Notes: generated by a model from the letters alone, not told the origin. A stretch of DNA of 64,000 nt from Nostoc sp. NMS8 (GCF_017115045.1 NZ_JABXKK010000088.1:52587-116586); one strand, 5' to 3'; positions 17,675-26,611 are shown, counted from the stretch's first letter. A program made the numbers and translations.

Positions 17675-18223
17675 ATGGAAGAAAATTCCTTAGCTCCAAT
17701 AACTTCAAACTCACTGACCCAGGAATTGAAAATATTGGGTTTAGAGGAAGTAGAATTATCTTTGAATATCAATAATGTTTCCTACACCCTGAAGCTAGAA
17801 CCTCGTGTTACTTTACTGGATGCAATACGCGAAAAGCTGGGTTTGATGGGCACTAAAAAAGCTTGCGATCGCGGTGAATGTGGTGCATGTACTGTATTAG
17901 TTGATAATCGGCGAATCAACTCTTGTATGACTCTAGCAATAATGCACATCGGTAGTAGAATTACCACAATTGAGGGATTAGCACAAGATGGCAAACTCCA
18001 TCCGATGCAAACAGCTTTTATTACCCATGATGCTTTTCAATGTGGCTACTGTACATCGGGTCAAATTGTCTCAGCCGTAGGGATGATATTGGAAGGATTA
18101 CCAAAATCTGAGGAAGAAATTCGAGAAAAAATGAGTGGAAACCTTTGCCGTTGTGGTGCATATCCAAATATTATCGCGGCGATTCTGGATGTGCTAGAGG
18201 AAACAGAAAATGCAGCCATTTAG
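17675..18223 (+). CDS. 2Fe-2S subunit of a PaoA/YagT-like aldehyde oxidoreductase
   Basis: The 182-residue protein is the iron-sulfur subunit of a xanthine-oxidase-family enzyme. CDRGECGACTVL plus a later Cys (RRINSC) bind the plant-ferredoxin-type cluster, and CGYCTSGQ with LCRCGAY bind the second 2Fe-2S cluster. In the enzyme it passes electrons from the molybdenum centre to FAD. The E. coli homologue PaoA carries a twin-arginine export signal; here the extra N-terminus (about 25 residues) has no RR motif or hydrophobic stretch, suggesting a cytoplasmic enzyme. It overlaps the next gene by 14 bases. Confidence 0.9.
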   Translation: MEENSLAPITSNSLTQELKILGLEEVELSLNINNVSYTLKLEPRVTLLDAIREKLGLMGTKKACDRGECGACTVLVDNRRINSCMTLAIMHIGSRITTIEGLAQDGKLHPMQTAFITHDAFQCGYCTSGQIVSAVGMILEGLPKSEEEIREKMSGNLCRCGAYPNIIAAILDVLEETENAAI

Positions 18224-19187
18224 TTATGCTAAAGTTACCTCAAAAGAAGTAGCGATCGCAACAGTTGAGCAAGACAAAACTGCTGTATTTATTGCAGGTG
18301 GCACAGATTTACTCGGATTAATGAAAGATGGTGTCCAAACAGCGAATATATTAATTGATATTAATAGTTTGCCCCTAGCAGATATTCAATTTCAGCCTGA
18401 TGGAATCCGCATTGGTGCAATCTCTCGCATGAGTGATGTGGCTTTTCATCCCCAAATTCAAGAATTTTATCCAGTAATTAGCCAAGCTTTATTACAAAGT
18501 GCTTCACCGCAACTACGAAACATGGCAACAGTGGGCGGTAATTTACTGCAACGAGTCCGCTGTGGTTACTTTCGCGATCCGGTTTTTCCTTGTAATAAAC
18601 ATACTCCCGGTATCGGTTGTTCGGCAATTACAGGTTACAATCGAATGCACGCTATTTTCGGGGCGAGTGAACATTGTATTGCCGTTCATCCCTCAGATTT
18701 AGCTGTAGCCTTAACGGCATTAGATGCGGTGATTTGTATCCAAGGGATAGAAAAAAATAGGCGAATTTCAATTCATGATTTTTATCTCTTACCAGGTGAG
18801 ACGCCACAAAAAGAAACTCTATTACAGCCTGGAGAATTAATTGTTGCCATTGAAGTGGCTAATTCTGCCTATAAATCCCATTATTTAAAAGTTAGAGATC
18901 GTGCTTCCTACGAATTTGCTATCGTTTCGGTAGCTGTTGCCTTAGATATAGAACAAAATATCATCAAATCAGCACGCATCGCTTTTGGGGGAGTAGCACC
19001 TAAACCTTGGCGTGTATGGGAAGCTGAGGAGTTATTAAAAGGGAAAGCAATTAACGAAGCTATCTTTACAGCCGCAGCCGAAGCAGCCGTCAAAGAAGCG
19101 AAACCGCAAACACATAATGAATTCAAAATTGAATTAGTCAAACGCGCTTTGGTACGCGCACTCTCAGTTGTGGCAGAAAAATTATGA
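18210..19187 (+). CDS. FAD subunit (PaoB/YagS-like) of the molybdenum hydroxylase
   Basis: The 325-residue protein has FAD-binding motifs FIAGGTDLLGLMK near 28-40 and ATVGGNLLQRVRCGYFR near 107-123. Between these and AVHPSDLAVAL it has a Cys-rich insertion, CNKHTPGIGCSAITGYNRMHAIFGAS..C. This insertion is characteristic of PaoB-type subunits, which carry an additional 4Fe-4S cluster. That feature favours a broad-specificity aldehyde oxidoreductase over a true xanthine dehydrogenase. It overlaps both neighbours, so translation is probably coupled. Confidence 0.88.
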   Translation: MQPFSYAKVTSKEVAIATVEQDKTAVFIAGGTDLLGLMKDGVQTANILIDINSLPLADIQFQPDGIRIGAISRMSDVAFHPQIQEFYPVISQALLQSASPQLRNMATVGGNLLQRVRCGYFRDPVFPCNKHTPGIGCSAITGYNRMHAIFGASEHCIAVHPSDLAVALTALDAVICIQGIEKNRRISIHDFYLLPGETPQKETLLQPGELIVAIEVANSAYKSHYLKVRDRASYEFAIVSVAVALDIEQNIIKSARIAFGGVAPKPWRVWEAEELLKGKAINEAIFTAAAEAAVKEAKPQTHNEFKIELVKRALVRALSVVAEKL

Positions 19188-21373
19188 ATAAAATTATCGG
19201 TAAACCACTCGATCGCGTTGATGGTAGGCTGAAAGTTACCGGAGAAGCACCTTACACAGCCGACGTGCCAATAGAGAATTTAACCTATGGAGTGATTTTT
19301 CAAAGTACGATCGCTAGCGGTAAAATTATCGAAATAGACACATCCGCCGCCGCAGTCGCCCCTGGTGTGATCGATGTCGTAACTTATCAACAAACCCCAT
19401 CTTTGGTAAAAATACCCTTCTTTGGCCCTCAACAACCCCAAACAACGGAAAAAGACCATAATATCTACTACGATGGTCAACATTTGGGGATTGTAATTGC
19501 CGAAACTTTAGAACAAGCCCAAACTGCTGCCTCTAAGATAAAAATTATCTACACAGAAGCCATTCCGACGCTCACAATGGCACGTGCAGAGATATTTGAA
19601 CCCGAATCAATATTTTTTGGCATCATGCCGGGTAAAATCACCAGAGGGGACGTTGAATTGGGGAAAGCCCAGGCAGATGTGCTGGTGGAGCAAGTATATA
19701 CCACACCAATAGAACATCATAATCCCTTAGAACCTTCTGCAACGATCGCAATGTGGGAAAGGGATAATTTGACATTGTATGAAACCACTCAAGGCGTTTC
19801 TGCAACCCAAAGAGCGATCGCATCTGTTCTCAATATTCCTCAAGAAAATGTCCGCGTCATCTCCAAATATTTAGGCGGTGGATTTGGTTGTAAGGCGCTG
19901 CTGCGATCGCATACAATCTTAGCTGCGATCGCATCTCGTCAAGTAAAACGCCCTGTGAAAGTCGTGCTAACGCGATCACAAATGTACACAGCTTGCGGCC
20001 ACAGATCGCAAACTCAGCAGCAACTAACATTAGGTGCAACCAGCGAAGGTAAACTAACCCTGATCAATCACATTGGCACATCCTTAACTTCCCTCTTTGA
20101 TGACTTTGTAGAACCAGTGGGTGCAGCAACAACCATGATGTACGCCTGTCCCAACTTGGAGGTTAAATACCGTTTAGCACGCATCAACGCCGGTACACCA
20201 ACCTTCATGCGTGGGCCAGGTGAAGCAACCGGAATGTTTGCCCTGGAATCGGCAATGGATGAACTGGCATACACCTTAAATATTGACCCAATAGAACTAA
20301 GATTGAGAAATCATGCAGATATCGATCCCTATAAAGAATTACCTTGGTCAAGTAAATCTCTGAAAGAATGTTATCAAAAAGGGGCAGAAATTTTTGGTTG
20401 GTTACAACGCAACCCAATTCCCCGTTCCATGCGAGATCGTCATTTTCTGATTGGTTGGGGAATGGCAAGTGCGACATTTCCCACCAATTCGGGAACGGCA
20501 TCAGTCAAGGTAGAAATTTTTGCGACTGGAAAAGTGCGAGTCCAAAGTGGCACTCAAGATATCGGTAATGGTACTTATACCGTGATGACGCAGGTAGCTG
20601 CGGAAGTATTAGGCTTACCAGTGCAGTTTGAACTAGGTGATAGCGATCTTCCAAAAGCCCCAATTACAGGAAACTCAATGACAGTTGCTAGTGTTTCGCC
20701 GGCGGTGCATAAAGCTGCGATCGCTGCACGGGATAGAATAATTCAAATGGCGATCGCTGATTCTAATTCTCTGCTTTATGGATCTCAAGCAGAAGATATT
20801 ACCGTTGAGTCAGGGCAAATATTCTTAAAACAAGATCCATCGAAGCAAGACAGCTATACCGATATTCTGCTTCGCCACGGATTAGAAAGTTTAGAAGTTA
20901 CAGAGGAATCCTCAGTCAACCCAGAAAGCAAACAATATTCCAAACACTCATTTGGTGCGACATTTGTCGAAGTTGCAGTCGATGAGTTATTGGGAGAAAT
21001 CAAAATCAGGCGTTGCGTAGGCGTTTATGGTGCTGGACGAATTCTCAACTTTAAGACAGCGCGGAGTCAAGTTATCGGCGGGATTACCTGGGGAATCGGG
21101 ATGGCGCTGATGGAAAAAACTGTAATGGATGCTAATCAGGGCAGAATAGTTGGTGCTAACCTTTCAGATTACCTGATTCCGGTTCATGCAGATATTCCCA
21201 ATATGGAAGTGCAATTTGTTGAAGAACACGATGCTTATGTGAATACACTAGGAACCAAAAGCTTAGGGGAACTTCCGATTGTTGGGGTAGCTGCTGCCAT
21301 ATCTAACGCAGTTTATCATGCCACAGGTAAGCGGATTCGTGACTTACCGATTACGCCAGATAAGCTGCTTTGA
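19184..21373 (+). CDS. Molybdopterin-binding catalytic subunit (PaoC/YagR-like)
   Basis: The 729-residue protein is the large catalytic subunit and close in length to PaoC. It starts with GKPLDRVDGRLKVTGEAPYTAD, contains GGGFGCKA and FMRGPGEATGMFALESAMDELA (molybdenum cofactor binding). It ends with LGTKSLGELPIVGVAAAI, whose Glu at about 696 is the expected catalytic base. Enzymes of this type hydroxylate aldehydes to acids. The four-base overlap with the preceding FAD subunit supports one operon. A dedicated maturation chaperone of the XdhC/PaoD type is not seen in this operon and may be elsewhere. Confidence 0.9.
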   Translation: MNKIIGKPLDRVDGRLKVTGEAPYTADVPIENLTYGVIFQSTIASGKIIEIDTSAAAVAPGVIDVVTYQQTPSLVKIPFFGPQQPQTTEKDHNIYYDGQHLGIVIAETLEQAQTAASKIKIIYTEAIPTLTMARAEIFEPESIFFGIMPGKITRGDVELGKAQADVLVEQVYTTPIEHHNPLEPSATIAMWERDNLTLYETTQGVSATQRAIASVLNIPQENVRVISKYLGGGFGCKALLRSHTILAAIASRQVKRPVKVVLTRSQMYTACGHRSQTQQQLTLGATSEGKLTLINHIGTSLTSLFDDFVEPVGAATTMMYACPNLEVKYRLARINAGTPTFMRGPGEATGMFALESAMDELAYTLNIDPIELRLRNHADIDPYKELPWSSKSLKECYQKGAEIFGWLQRNPIPRSMRDRHFLIGWGMASATFPTNSGTASVKVEIFATGKVRVQSGTQDIGNGTYTVMTQVAAEVLGLPVQFELGDSDLPKAPITGNSMTVASVSPAVHKAAIAARDRIIQMAIADSNSLLYGSQAEDITVESGQIFLKQDPSKQDSYTDILLRHGLESLEVTEESSVNPESKQYSKHSFGATFVEVAVDELLGEIKIRRCVGVYGAGRILNFKTARSQVIGGITWGIGMALMEKTVMDANQGRIVGANLSDYLIPVHADIPNMEVQFVEEHDAYVNTLGTKSLGELPIVGVAAAISNAVYHATGKRIRDLPITPDKLL

Positions 21374-21474
21374 AAAAAATTATACCAATTTGAATAAAGA
21401 ATGCGACAGATGGATTCACACAACACAGACACAAAAGGCAATTCTCAATCTAAAATCCAAAATCCAAAATGGTA

Positions 21475-22149
21475 TTACTTCTTGAGTGCCAGAGTTAAAC
21501 CATCTGCGATCGCAACTAAACTGAGACTAACTCGCTCATCTTGATGCAGCTTTTGATTAAAGGCACGAATTCTTTTAGTTCTATTATCCTGCACTTGGGG
21601 GTCAGCAACCCTACCTGACCAGAGGACATTATCGATGGCAATCAATCCCCCCGGACGCACTAATTGCAGCGATCGCTCATAATAACCATCATAGTTACTC
21701 TTATCTGCATCAATGAAAGCAAAATCAAAAGTTTCCGCTTCTTCAGTTGCCAGTAGCCGATCCAAAGTCTCCAACGCTGGGGCAATATGCAGTTGAATTT
21801 TATCCCTCACTCCAGCTTCCTGCCAATAGCGTCGAGCGATCGTTGTAAACTCCTCACTAATATCACAGGCTACCACCTTACCGTCTCTCGGTAACGCCAA
21901 TGCCACCACCAAGGAACTATAACCTGTAAATACCCCAATATCCAAAGTTTTCTTCGCTCCCAACAACTGCACCAGTAACGCCAAAAACTGCCCCTGTTCG
22001 GGAGCAATTTGCATTCTCCCTATTGGAAACTCGGCTGTTTCCTGTCTTAATTGAGTTAAAATTTCCGGTTCTCGCAGAGAGACTGACAGCAAATAATCAT
22101 ACAGGTGTTGTTCGATTCCTAATGTTTTAGTTGTCATAAAATTGGGCAT
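21475..22149 (-). CDS. SAM-dependent O-methyltransferase (CCoAOMT-like)
   Basis: The 224-residue protein matches the bacterial/plant caffeoyl-CoA O-methyltransferase family. The SAM motif is KKTLDIGVFTGYSSLVVALALP near 65-86, then KVVACDISEE. A metal-binding Asp is in FDFAFIDADKSNYDGYYE, and GGLIAIDNVLWSGRV follows. Related cyanobacterial enzymes methylate catechol-type hydroxycinnamates in the presence of a divalent metal. An alternative start four codons later (MTTKTL) is possible. It converges with the molybdenum hydroxylase operon. Confidence 0.88.
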   Translation of the reverse strand: MPNFMTTKTLGIEQHLYDYLLSVSLREPEILTQLRQETAEFPIGRMQIAPEQGQFLALLVQLLGAKKTLDIGVFTGYSSLVVALALPRDGKVVACDISEEFTTIARRYWQEAGVRDKIQLHIAPALETLDRLLATEEAETFDFAFIDADKSNYDGYYERSLQLVRPGGLIAIDNVLWSGRVADPQVQDNRTKRIRAFNQKLHQDERVSLSLVAIADGLTLALKK

Positions 22150-22237
22150 TGAGAATAGGAGACGAGTCTTTTTTACTCGTAAATGATTTTTTAAAAGCCA
22201 AAATTATATTTAAATGCAACTCAGTATGATAAACAAA

Positions 22238-22266
22238 GCGATGTCTACGACGGGCTGCCCCTACGC
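22238..22266. repeat. Small dispersed palindromic repeat (GCGATGYCTACG type)
   Basis: This is a copy of a roughly 29-bp palindrome starting GCGATGTCTACGACGGGCTG and ending CCTACGC. It recurs at 44332-44360, and a related copy lies inside the neighbouring gene at 22371-22403. Nostoc genomes are known to carry many small dispersed repeats of this kind. Confidence 0.65.
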
Positions 22267-22283
22267 TCAGGATATTCTAAATC

Positions 22284-22742
22284 ATGCCAAACCTTAAAGA
22301 AGATAATAACGCCCTGCGTGAGGTGTTGATCCAAGCAAAAACCATCGCTATTGTAGGTCACTCTGATAAACGCGATGCCTACGGCAAGGGCTTCGCCCAA
22401 CGCACCAGTTATAAAATCGCCCAATTCTTGAGGCAAACAGGCTATACAGTCTATGCCATCAACCCTTTAATTAAAGAAATTGACGGTCAAGCCAGTTATG
22501 CTGCACTCCAGGAATTACCCGAACCCGTGGATATTATTAACGTGTTTCGCCGTTCTGAGTACTTGCCAGAAATTGTAGATGAAGCAATTTCTATTAATGC
22601 GAAAACTGTTTAGACACAACTGGGTATCTGGCATCAACTATCAGCACAAAAAGCTATAGATGCAGGACTCAATGTAGTTATGGATGCTTGTATCAAAATT
22701 GAATATTTGCGGCTGAGAGTGGGTTTATTAAGGAATGACTAG
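22284..22742 (+). pseudogene. CoA-binding domain protein (YccU-like), interrupted by in-frame stop
   Basis: The frame starts as a CoA-binding protein: ALREVLIQAKTIAIVGHSDK (Rossmann nucleotide loop), SYKIAQFLRQTGYTVYAINP and VDIINVFRRSEYLPEIVDEAI. A TAG at 22611-22613 interrupts it. The same frame then continues without a shift through TQLGIWHQLSAQKAIDAG and VVMDACIKIEYLRL, the normal family C-terminus, to a stop at 22740-22742. The residue at the stop is usually Trp in this family (TGG to TAG). A second lesion is an insertion of about ten residues (DAYGKGFAQR) after the Rossmann loop, encoded by a palindromic repeat. It is probably inactive unless the stop is read through. Confidence 0.85.
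22371..22403 (+). repeat. Small palindromic repeat inserted in frame in the CoA-binding gene
   Basis: From CGC at 22371 to CGC at 22403 runs GCGATGCCTACGGC followed by AAGGGCTTCGCCCAACGC, containing a GGGC-TTC-GCCC hairpin. The first 14 bases equal those of the repeat at 44332. It adds ten codons and keeps the frame, with CGC duplicated on both sides. Confidence 0.6.
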
Positions 22743-23057
22743 TACCGCGAGGCGAAATTAAAAATCCAAAATTAAAAATCCAAAATTAATACAGTGTAAG
22801 CATTTCATTAATTTTGAATGGGTGGTTTATTTCCGCCGTGTTGTACTATTTTTATGCGTACAGATAACTCTAACAATCATGTAGATTATAAATTATCATG
22901 CAAAAAGCGTAATTTACCGCCGTAGGCATCGCACAAACATTTTATGTGTAGAGATATTGCATACCAAGTCTTTGTTTGAGTTACTTGCTTAAACCCTTCT
23001 AAAATAAAAACTATTGTGGGTATTTTATTACTAAAGTTATTTTTATTGTGGGAGGTT
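22743..23057. other. Intergenic, no gene seen
   Basis: This AT-rich stretch separates the broken CoA-binding gene from the PRK-like gene. A direct repeat AAAATCCAAAATTAAAAATCC lies near 22758-22785. A GGAGG ribosome-binding site at 23051-23055 belongs to the next gene. Confidence 0.5.
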
Positions 23058-23060
23058 ATG

Positions 23061-23999
23061 ATGAGCCGTCCAATCATTCTTGGCATTGTCGGCGACAGCG
23101 CGGCTGGTAAAACAACACTAACGCGAGGAATCGCTCAAGTACTCGGCCCAGAAAATGTCACGCTCATTTGTACAGATGATTATCACCGTTACGATCGCCA
23201 ACAACGTGCAGAAATTGGTATTACTGCCCTCCACCCTGACTGCAATTACTTAGATGTTATGCAGCAACACCTATCGTTGCTACGTACAGGACAGCCAATT
23301 CTGAAGCCAGTTTACAGCCATAAAACTGGCACATTCGAGGCACCGCAGTATATCAAGCCCAGTAAATTTGTGATCATTGAGGGATTACTCGGTTATTCTA
23401 CTCGTGCCGCCCGTGACTCTTACGACGTAAAAGTTTACCTTGCACCGCCTGAAGAACTACGCGCTAAATGGAAAATCAAGCGAGACACCCAAAAGCGCGG
23501 CTACACTGCTGAACAGGTGCTAGCGGAACTAGAAAAGCGTGAACCAGACTCAGCACAATTTATTCGTCCGCAGCGACAATGGTCTGATATAGTCATTAGT
23601 TTTTATCCACCCGCTGAGAATGATGATGAAATCAATGGACATCTAAATGTCCGTCTGGTATTACGTCCGACAATTCCCCACCCAGATTTTACCCAGATTA
23701 TCAACTCTGGCTATGGTAATTCTGACTCAGCAATCCGCTTGGGGCTAGACAGAGATATGAGTAAACCTGTGGATGTTTTAGAAGTTGATGGTCATGCCAC
23801 CTTAGAACAGGTGAATAAGTTAGAGCATATTATTTGTTCTGATATGCCCCATTTACGAAGTATTTGCGATCGCGAAAGTAATCCCGAACTGGGTAAAATT
23901 GCTGGTACAACTGGAGAAACACTGCAAAGTTATCCTCTAGCACTCACCCAGTTAATAATTACCTACCACATGCTGAAAGCAACTCAAATTTATCAGTAA
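23061..23999 (+). CDS. Phosphoribulokinase-family protein (PRK-like paralogue)
   Basis: The 312-residue protein has the PRK/uridine-kinase fold. The P-loop is GDSAAGKTT at 11-19, followed by ICTDDYHRYDRQQRAEIGITALHP, the ribulose-phosphate binding region with its catalytic Asp. FVIIEGLLGYS is the Walker B-like strand, and KIKRDTQKRGYTAEQVLAELEKREPD is the lid. Light-regulated Calvin-cycle PRK has one regulatory Cys in the P-loop (GCGKS) and a second before DDYH. Here only the second remains, so thioredoxin/CP12 disulfide control of that type is unlikely. It may be a second, constitutive PRK or a related sugar kinase. I chose the second of two adjacent ATGs for its spacing from GGAGG. Confidence 0.8.
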   Translation: MSRPIILGIVGDSAAGKTTLTRGIAQVLGPENVTLICTDDYHRYDRQQRAEIGITALHPDCNYLDVMQQHLSLLRTGQPILKPVYSHKTGTFEAPQYIKPSKFVIIEGLLGYSTRAARDSYDVKVYLAPPEELRAKWKIKRDTQKRGYTAEQVLAELEKREPDSAQFIRPQRQWSDIVISFYPPAENDDEINGHLNVRLVLRPTIPHPDFTQIINSGYGNSDSAIRLGLDRDMSKPVDVLEVDGHATLEQVNKLEHIICSDMPHLRSICDRESNPELGKIAGTTGETLQSYPLALTQLIITYHMLKATQIYQ

Positions 24000-24219
24000 T
24001 CAGCGAAGATAAAGGGGTTTAATGGGTTTGTGTAGAGGCAAACCCGCTTGTTGTCAGACTTAGTTAACTTATTTTTAGTGTTTCCTTTGAAAGTTGCAAA
24101 TGAAATTACCCACACAAACTTACCAAGTTTAAAGATTTTCTCAAATAAAGATGATTTTGAGAGCAAACGAGGGATAACTAAGGATAGTTCTATGTATGGT
24201 GCTATTTTCTTAGTTTAAT

Positions 24220-24951
24220 ATGACCTATTGCCTCAGAATTGCCGACCTACCTACAAATGAGCGTCCGCGTGAGCGATTAATGACGCATGGAGCCAAAATT
24301 TTAGCCACAGCGGAGTTAATTGCAATTCTTCTAGGCACCGGTCAAGGGCCGGGAAAACTATCTGCTGTCGGTTTGGGGCAATATATTCTGAGCGAATTAG
24401 GCAAACACCAACGCGATCCTTTAGCAGTTCTGCGAGAAGTTAGCCCCGCAGAGTTGATGCAAATTTCTGGTGTTGGCCCAGCAAAAGCGACAAGTATCTT
24501 AGCAGCAATTGAATTAGGTAAACGCGCCTTTCAATCTCGTCCAAACGATCGCACATTAATTGATAGCCCACTTGCTGCTGCTGCTACCCTCAGCCAAGAT
24601 TTGATGTGGCAGACACAAGAACGTTTTGCAGTGGTGCTGTTAGATGTCAAGAATCGTTTGCTGGGTACGCAAGTAATTACCATTGGCACTGCAACTGAAA
24701 CCCTCGCCTCTCCCCGTGATATTTTTCGAGAAGTTATTCGTCAAGGCGCAACACGGGCAATAGTTGCCCACAACCATCCTTCTGGAAACCTTGAACCCAG
24801 CCAGGAAGATATAGAATTGACGCGTCAGTTATTAGCAGGGGCGCAGCTTTTGGGCATTCCGGTACTAGATCATCTGATTTTGGGCAATGGAAATCATCAG
24901 AGTTTACGGGAAATAACAACCTTGTGGGATGAACATCCGCAGGGGGATTAA
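24220..24951 (+). CDS. radC: RadC-family JAB/MPN protein
   Basis: The 243-residue protein starts with the RadC N-terminal region (RIADLPTNERPRERL, then a helix-hairpin-helix QISGVGPAKATSILAAIELG near 85-105). It continues into a JAB1/MPN metalloprotease-like domain with AIVAHNHPSGNLEPSQEDIELT near 180-200, where the two His and the later Asp would bind zinc. It was named for a DNA-repair phenotype later questioned; its biochemical role remains uncertain. Length and motifs are those of a complete gene. Confidence 0.92.
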   Translation: MTYCLRIADLPTNERPRERLMTHGAKILATAELIAILLGTGQGPGKLSAVGLGQYILSELGKHQRDPLAVLREVSPAELMQISGVGPAKATSILAAIELGKRAFQSRPNDRTLIDSPLAAAATLSQDLMWQTQERFAVVLLDVKNRLLGTQVITIGTATETLASPRDIFREVIRQGATRAIVAHNHPSGNLEPSQEDIELTRQLLAGAQLLGIPVLDHLILGNGNHQSLREITTLWDEHPQGD

Positions 24952-25140
24952 AATAATTCGTAATTTGTAATTAAAGACTCGTGAGAATTGCAATCCCTAG
25001 AAACAATAATCCCCAATACGATTCGGTTAAGGTTTTTTGAGGGTAAATTTTAATTACTCAATGCGGAACTAAGCGCGATCGCTCTTGATAACTCCCATAA
25101 CAGAAGATTAGCCACTTTAGGCATCAGTTTCTTTTGCAAA

Positions 25141-25279
25141 TATAGTGGTTTTCAATTGCATGGAATACAGGCCTAACCCCCAGCCCCTTCCCTTCAAGGG
25201 AAAGGGGAGTAAGATTCAAAGCCTCTCTCCTTTTAGGAGAGAGGTCAAAATGTATTGCATACAAACGAGAATTGCTATA
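25141..25279. mobile_element. MITE-like repeat with 29-bp imperfect terminal inverted repeats
   Basis: The left end begins TATAGTGGTTTTCAATTGCA and the right end reads ATACAAACGAGAATTGCTATA; reverse-complemented, they match over about 29 bp with several mismatches. The interior has CCCCTTCCC/GGGAAAGGGG and CCTCTCTCC/GGAGAGAGG palindromes. A second, partial copy in opposite orientation starts at 34709. There is no coding capacity. Confidence 0.65.
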
Positions 25280-25280
25280 A

Positions 25281-25311
25281 AACAAAAAACCGGATAAACA
25301 CCCGGTTTCTG
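25281..25311 (-). terminator. Rho-independent terminator of fbaA
   Basis: On the minus strand, AACCGG-GTGTTTAT-CCGGTT is followed directly by TTTTGTTTT, a standard stem plus T-run. It lies about 70 bp beyond the fbaA stop codon. A separate GGAGCATAGC...GCTATGCCCC palindrome lies between them (about 25339-25362). Confidence 0.75.
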
Positions 25312-25379
25312 ACAACATTAAAATCCTCAGTTTTTTAGGAGCATAGCAGCGCTATGCCCCTATTTATTAGCTGTAAATA

Positions 25380-26459
25380 TTAAACTTTAGCAGCTGCTTT
25401 GGTAACAACGTTGAGTTCACCTTTAGCATACTTAGCAGCAAAATCTTCCAAAGAAATTTGCTTAATCTTGCTGGCATTGCCAGCAGTACCAAATTGCTGA
25501 TAGCGTTCAGCACAAACCTTCTGCATGTATGTAATGGAAGGCTTGAGGAAGTGACGGGGGTCAAACTCCTCTGGTTTTTTAGCCAAAGCTTCACGGACAG
25601 CAGCAGTAATAGCCAAACGGTTGTCGGTGTCGATGTTTACTTTACGTACACCACTCTTAATACCTTTTTGGATTTCTTCTACAGGTACACCGTAGGTTTC
25701 AGGAATTGCACCACCATACTGGTTAATCAGTGCTAGCAAATCTTCAGGTACAGAAGAAGAACCGTGCATTACCAAGTGGGTGTTAGGCAGACGGCGGTGA
25801 ATTTCTTCAATGCGGCTGATTGCCAAAATTTCACCTGTCGGCTTGCGGGTAAACTTGTAAGCACCGTGGCTAGTGCCAATGGCAACAGCCAAAGCATCTA
25901 CTTGGGTTGCTTCTACGAAGTCAACAGCTTCATCGGGGTCGGTTAGCAGTTGAGAGTGGTCGAGTGTACCTTCAAACCCGTGACCATCTTCAGCTTCACC
26001 AGCACCAGTTTCTAGAGAACCCAAACAACCGAGTTCACCTTCAACGCTGACACCCAAAGCATGAGCTACATTTACAACTTCGCGGGTAACATTGACGTTG
26101 TATTCAAAGCTAGCGGGAGTTTTTGCATCAGCTTCTAAAGAACCATCCATCATCACGCTGGTGAAGTTGTTCTTAATCGCTGAGTAGCAGGTAGCAGGCG
26201 CATTCCCATGATCTTGGTGCATGACAATGGGAATGTGAGGATAGGTTTCTACTGCTGCCAAAATCAGATGGCGCAAGAAGTTTTCTCCAGCATAATTACG
26301 AGCGCCGCGTGAAGCTTGCAAAATTACGGGGCTATCTGTCTCGACAGCAGCCTTCAGGATTGCCTGAATCTGCTCCAAATTGTTAACGTTGAAAGCTGGG
26401 ATGCCGTAACCGTTTTCAGCTGCGTGATCCAACAGCAGCCGCAGTGGTACAAGCGCCAT
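25380..26459 (-). CDS. fbaA: Class II fructose-bisphosphate aldolase (Calvin-cycle type)
   Basis: The 359-residue enzyme interconverts fructose-1,6-bisphosphate (and probably sedoheptulose bisphosphate) with triose phosphates, using zinc. Zinc ligands and active-site elements are seen in IVMHQDHGN, SVMMDGS, GELGCLGS, LAVAIGTSHGAYKF and LVMHGSSSVPEDL. GIKSGVRKVNIDTDNRLA is the phosphate-binding segment. Length and the EDGHGFEG insertion fit the longer Calvin-cycle subtype. A strong AGGAGG site precedes the ATG. It is monocistronic. Confidence 0.95.
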   Translation of the reverse strand: MALVPLRLLLDHAAENGYGIPAFNVNNLEQIQAILKAAVETDSPVILQASRGARNYAGENFLRHLILAAVETYPHIPIVMHQDHGNAPATCYSAIKNNFTSVMMDGSLEADAKTPASFEYNVNVTREVVNVAHALGVSVEGELGCLGSLETGAGEAEDGHGFEGTLDHSQLLTDPDEAVDFVEATQVDALAVAIGTSHGAYKFTRKPTGEILAISRIEEIHRRLPNTHLVMHGSSSVPEDLLALINQYGGAIPETYGVPVEEIQKGIKSGVRKVNIDTDNRLAITAAVREALAKKPEEFDPRHFLKPSITYMQKVCAERYQQFGTAGNASKIKQISLEDFAAKYAKGELNVVTKAAAKV

Positions 26460-26611
26460 AGATAGTCCTCCTAATGTGGTTGTCAGCTAATCGGTCTGAG
26501 AGAAGCGTAATCATTACGCTAAATCTTAAGAGTTTTTTCAACTTATAGGAAATTATAACTAGTGTCGTGTGTCTATGTTGAAAAAGTTTACGTCATAGTT
26601 AATATAAAAAA

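Noticed and set aside
16068..21373. Purine catabolism cluster (xanthine dehydrogenase plus HpxO-like urate hydroxylase)
   Set aside because: The Cys-rich insertion in the FAD subunit is a PaoB feature, favouring aldehyde oxidation, and the monooxygenase shows no feature specific for urate.
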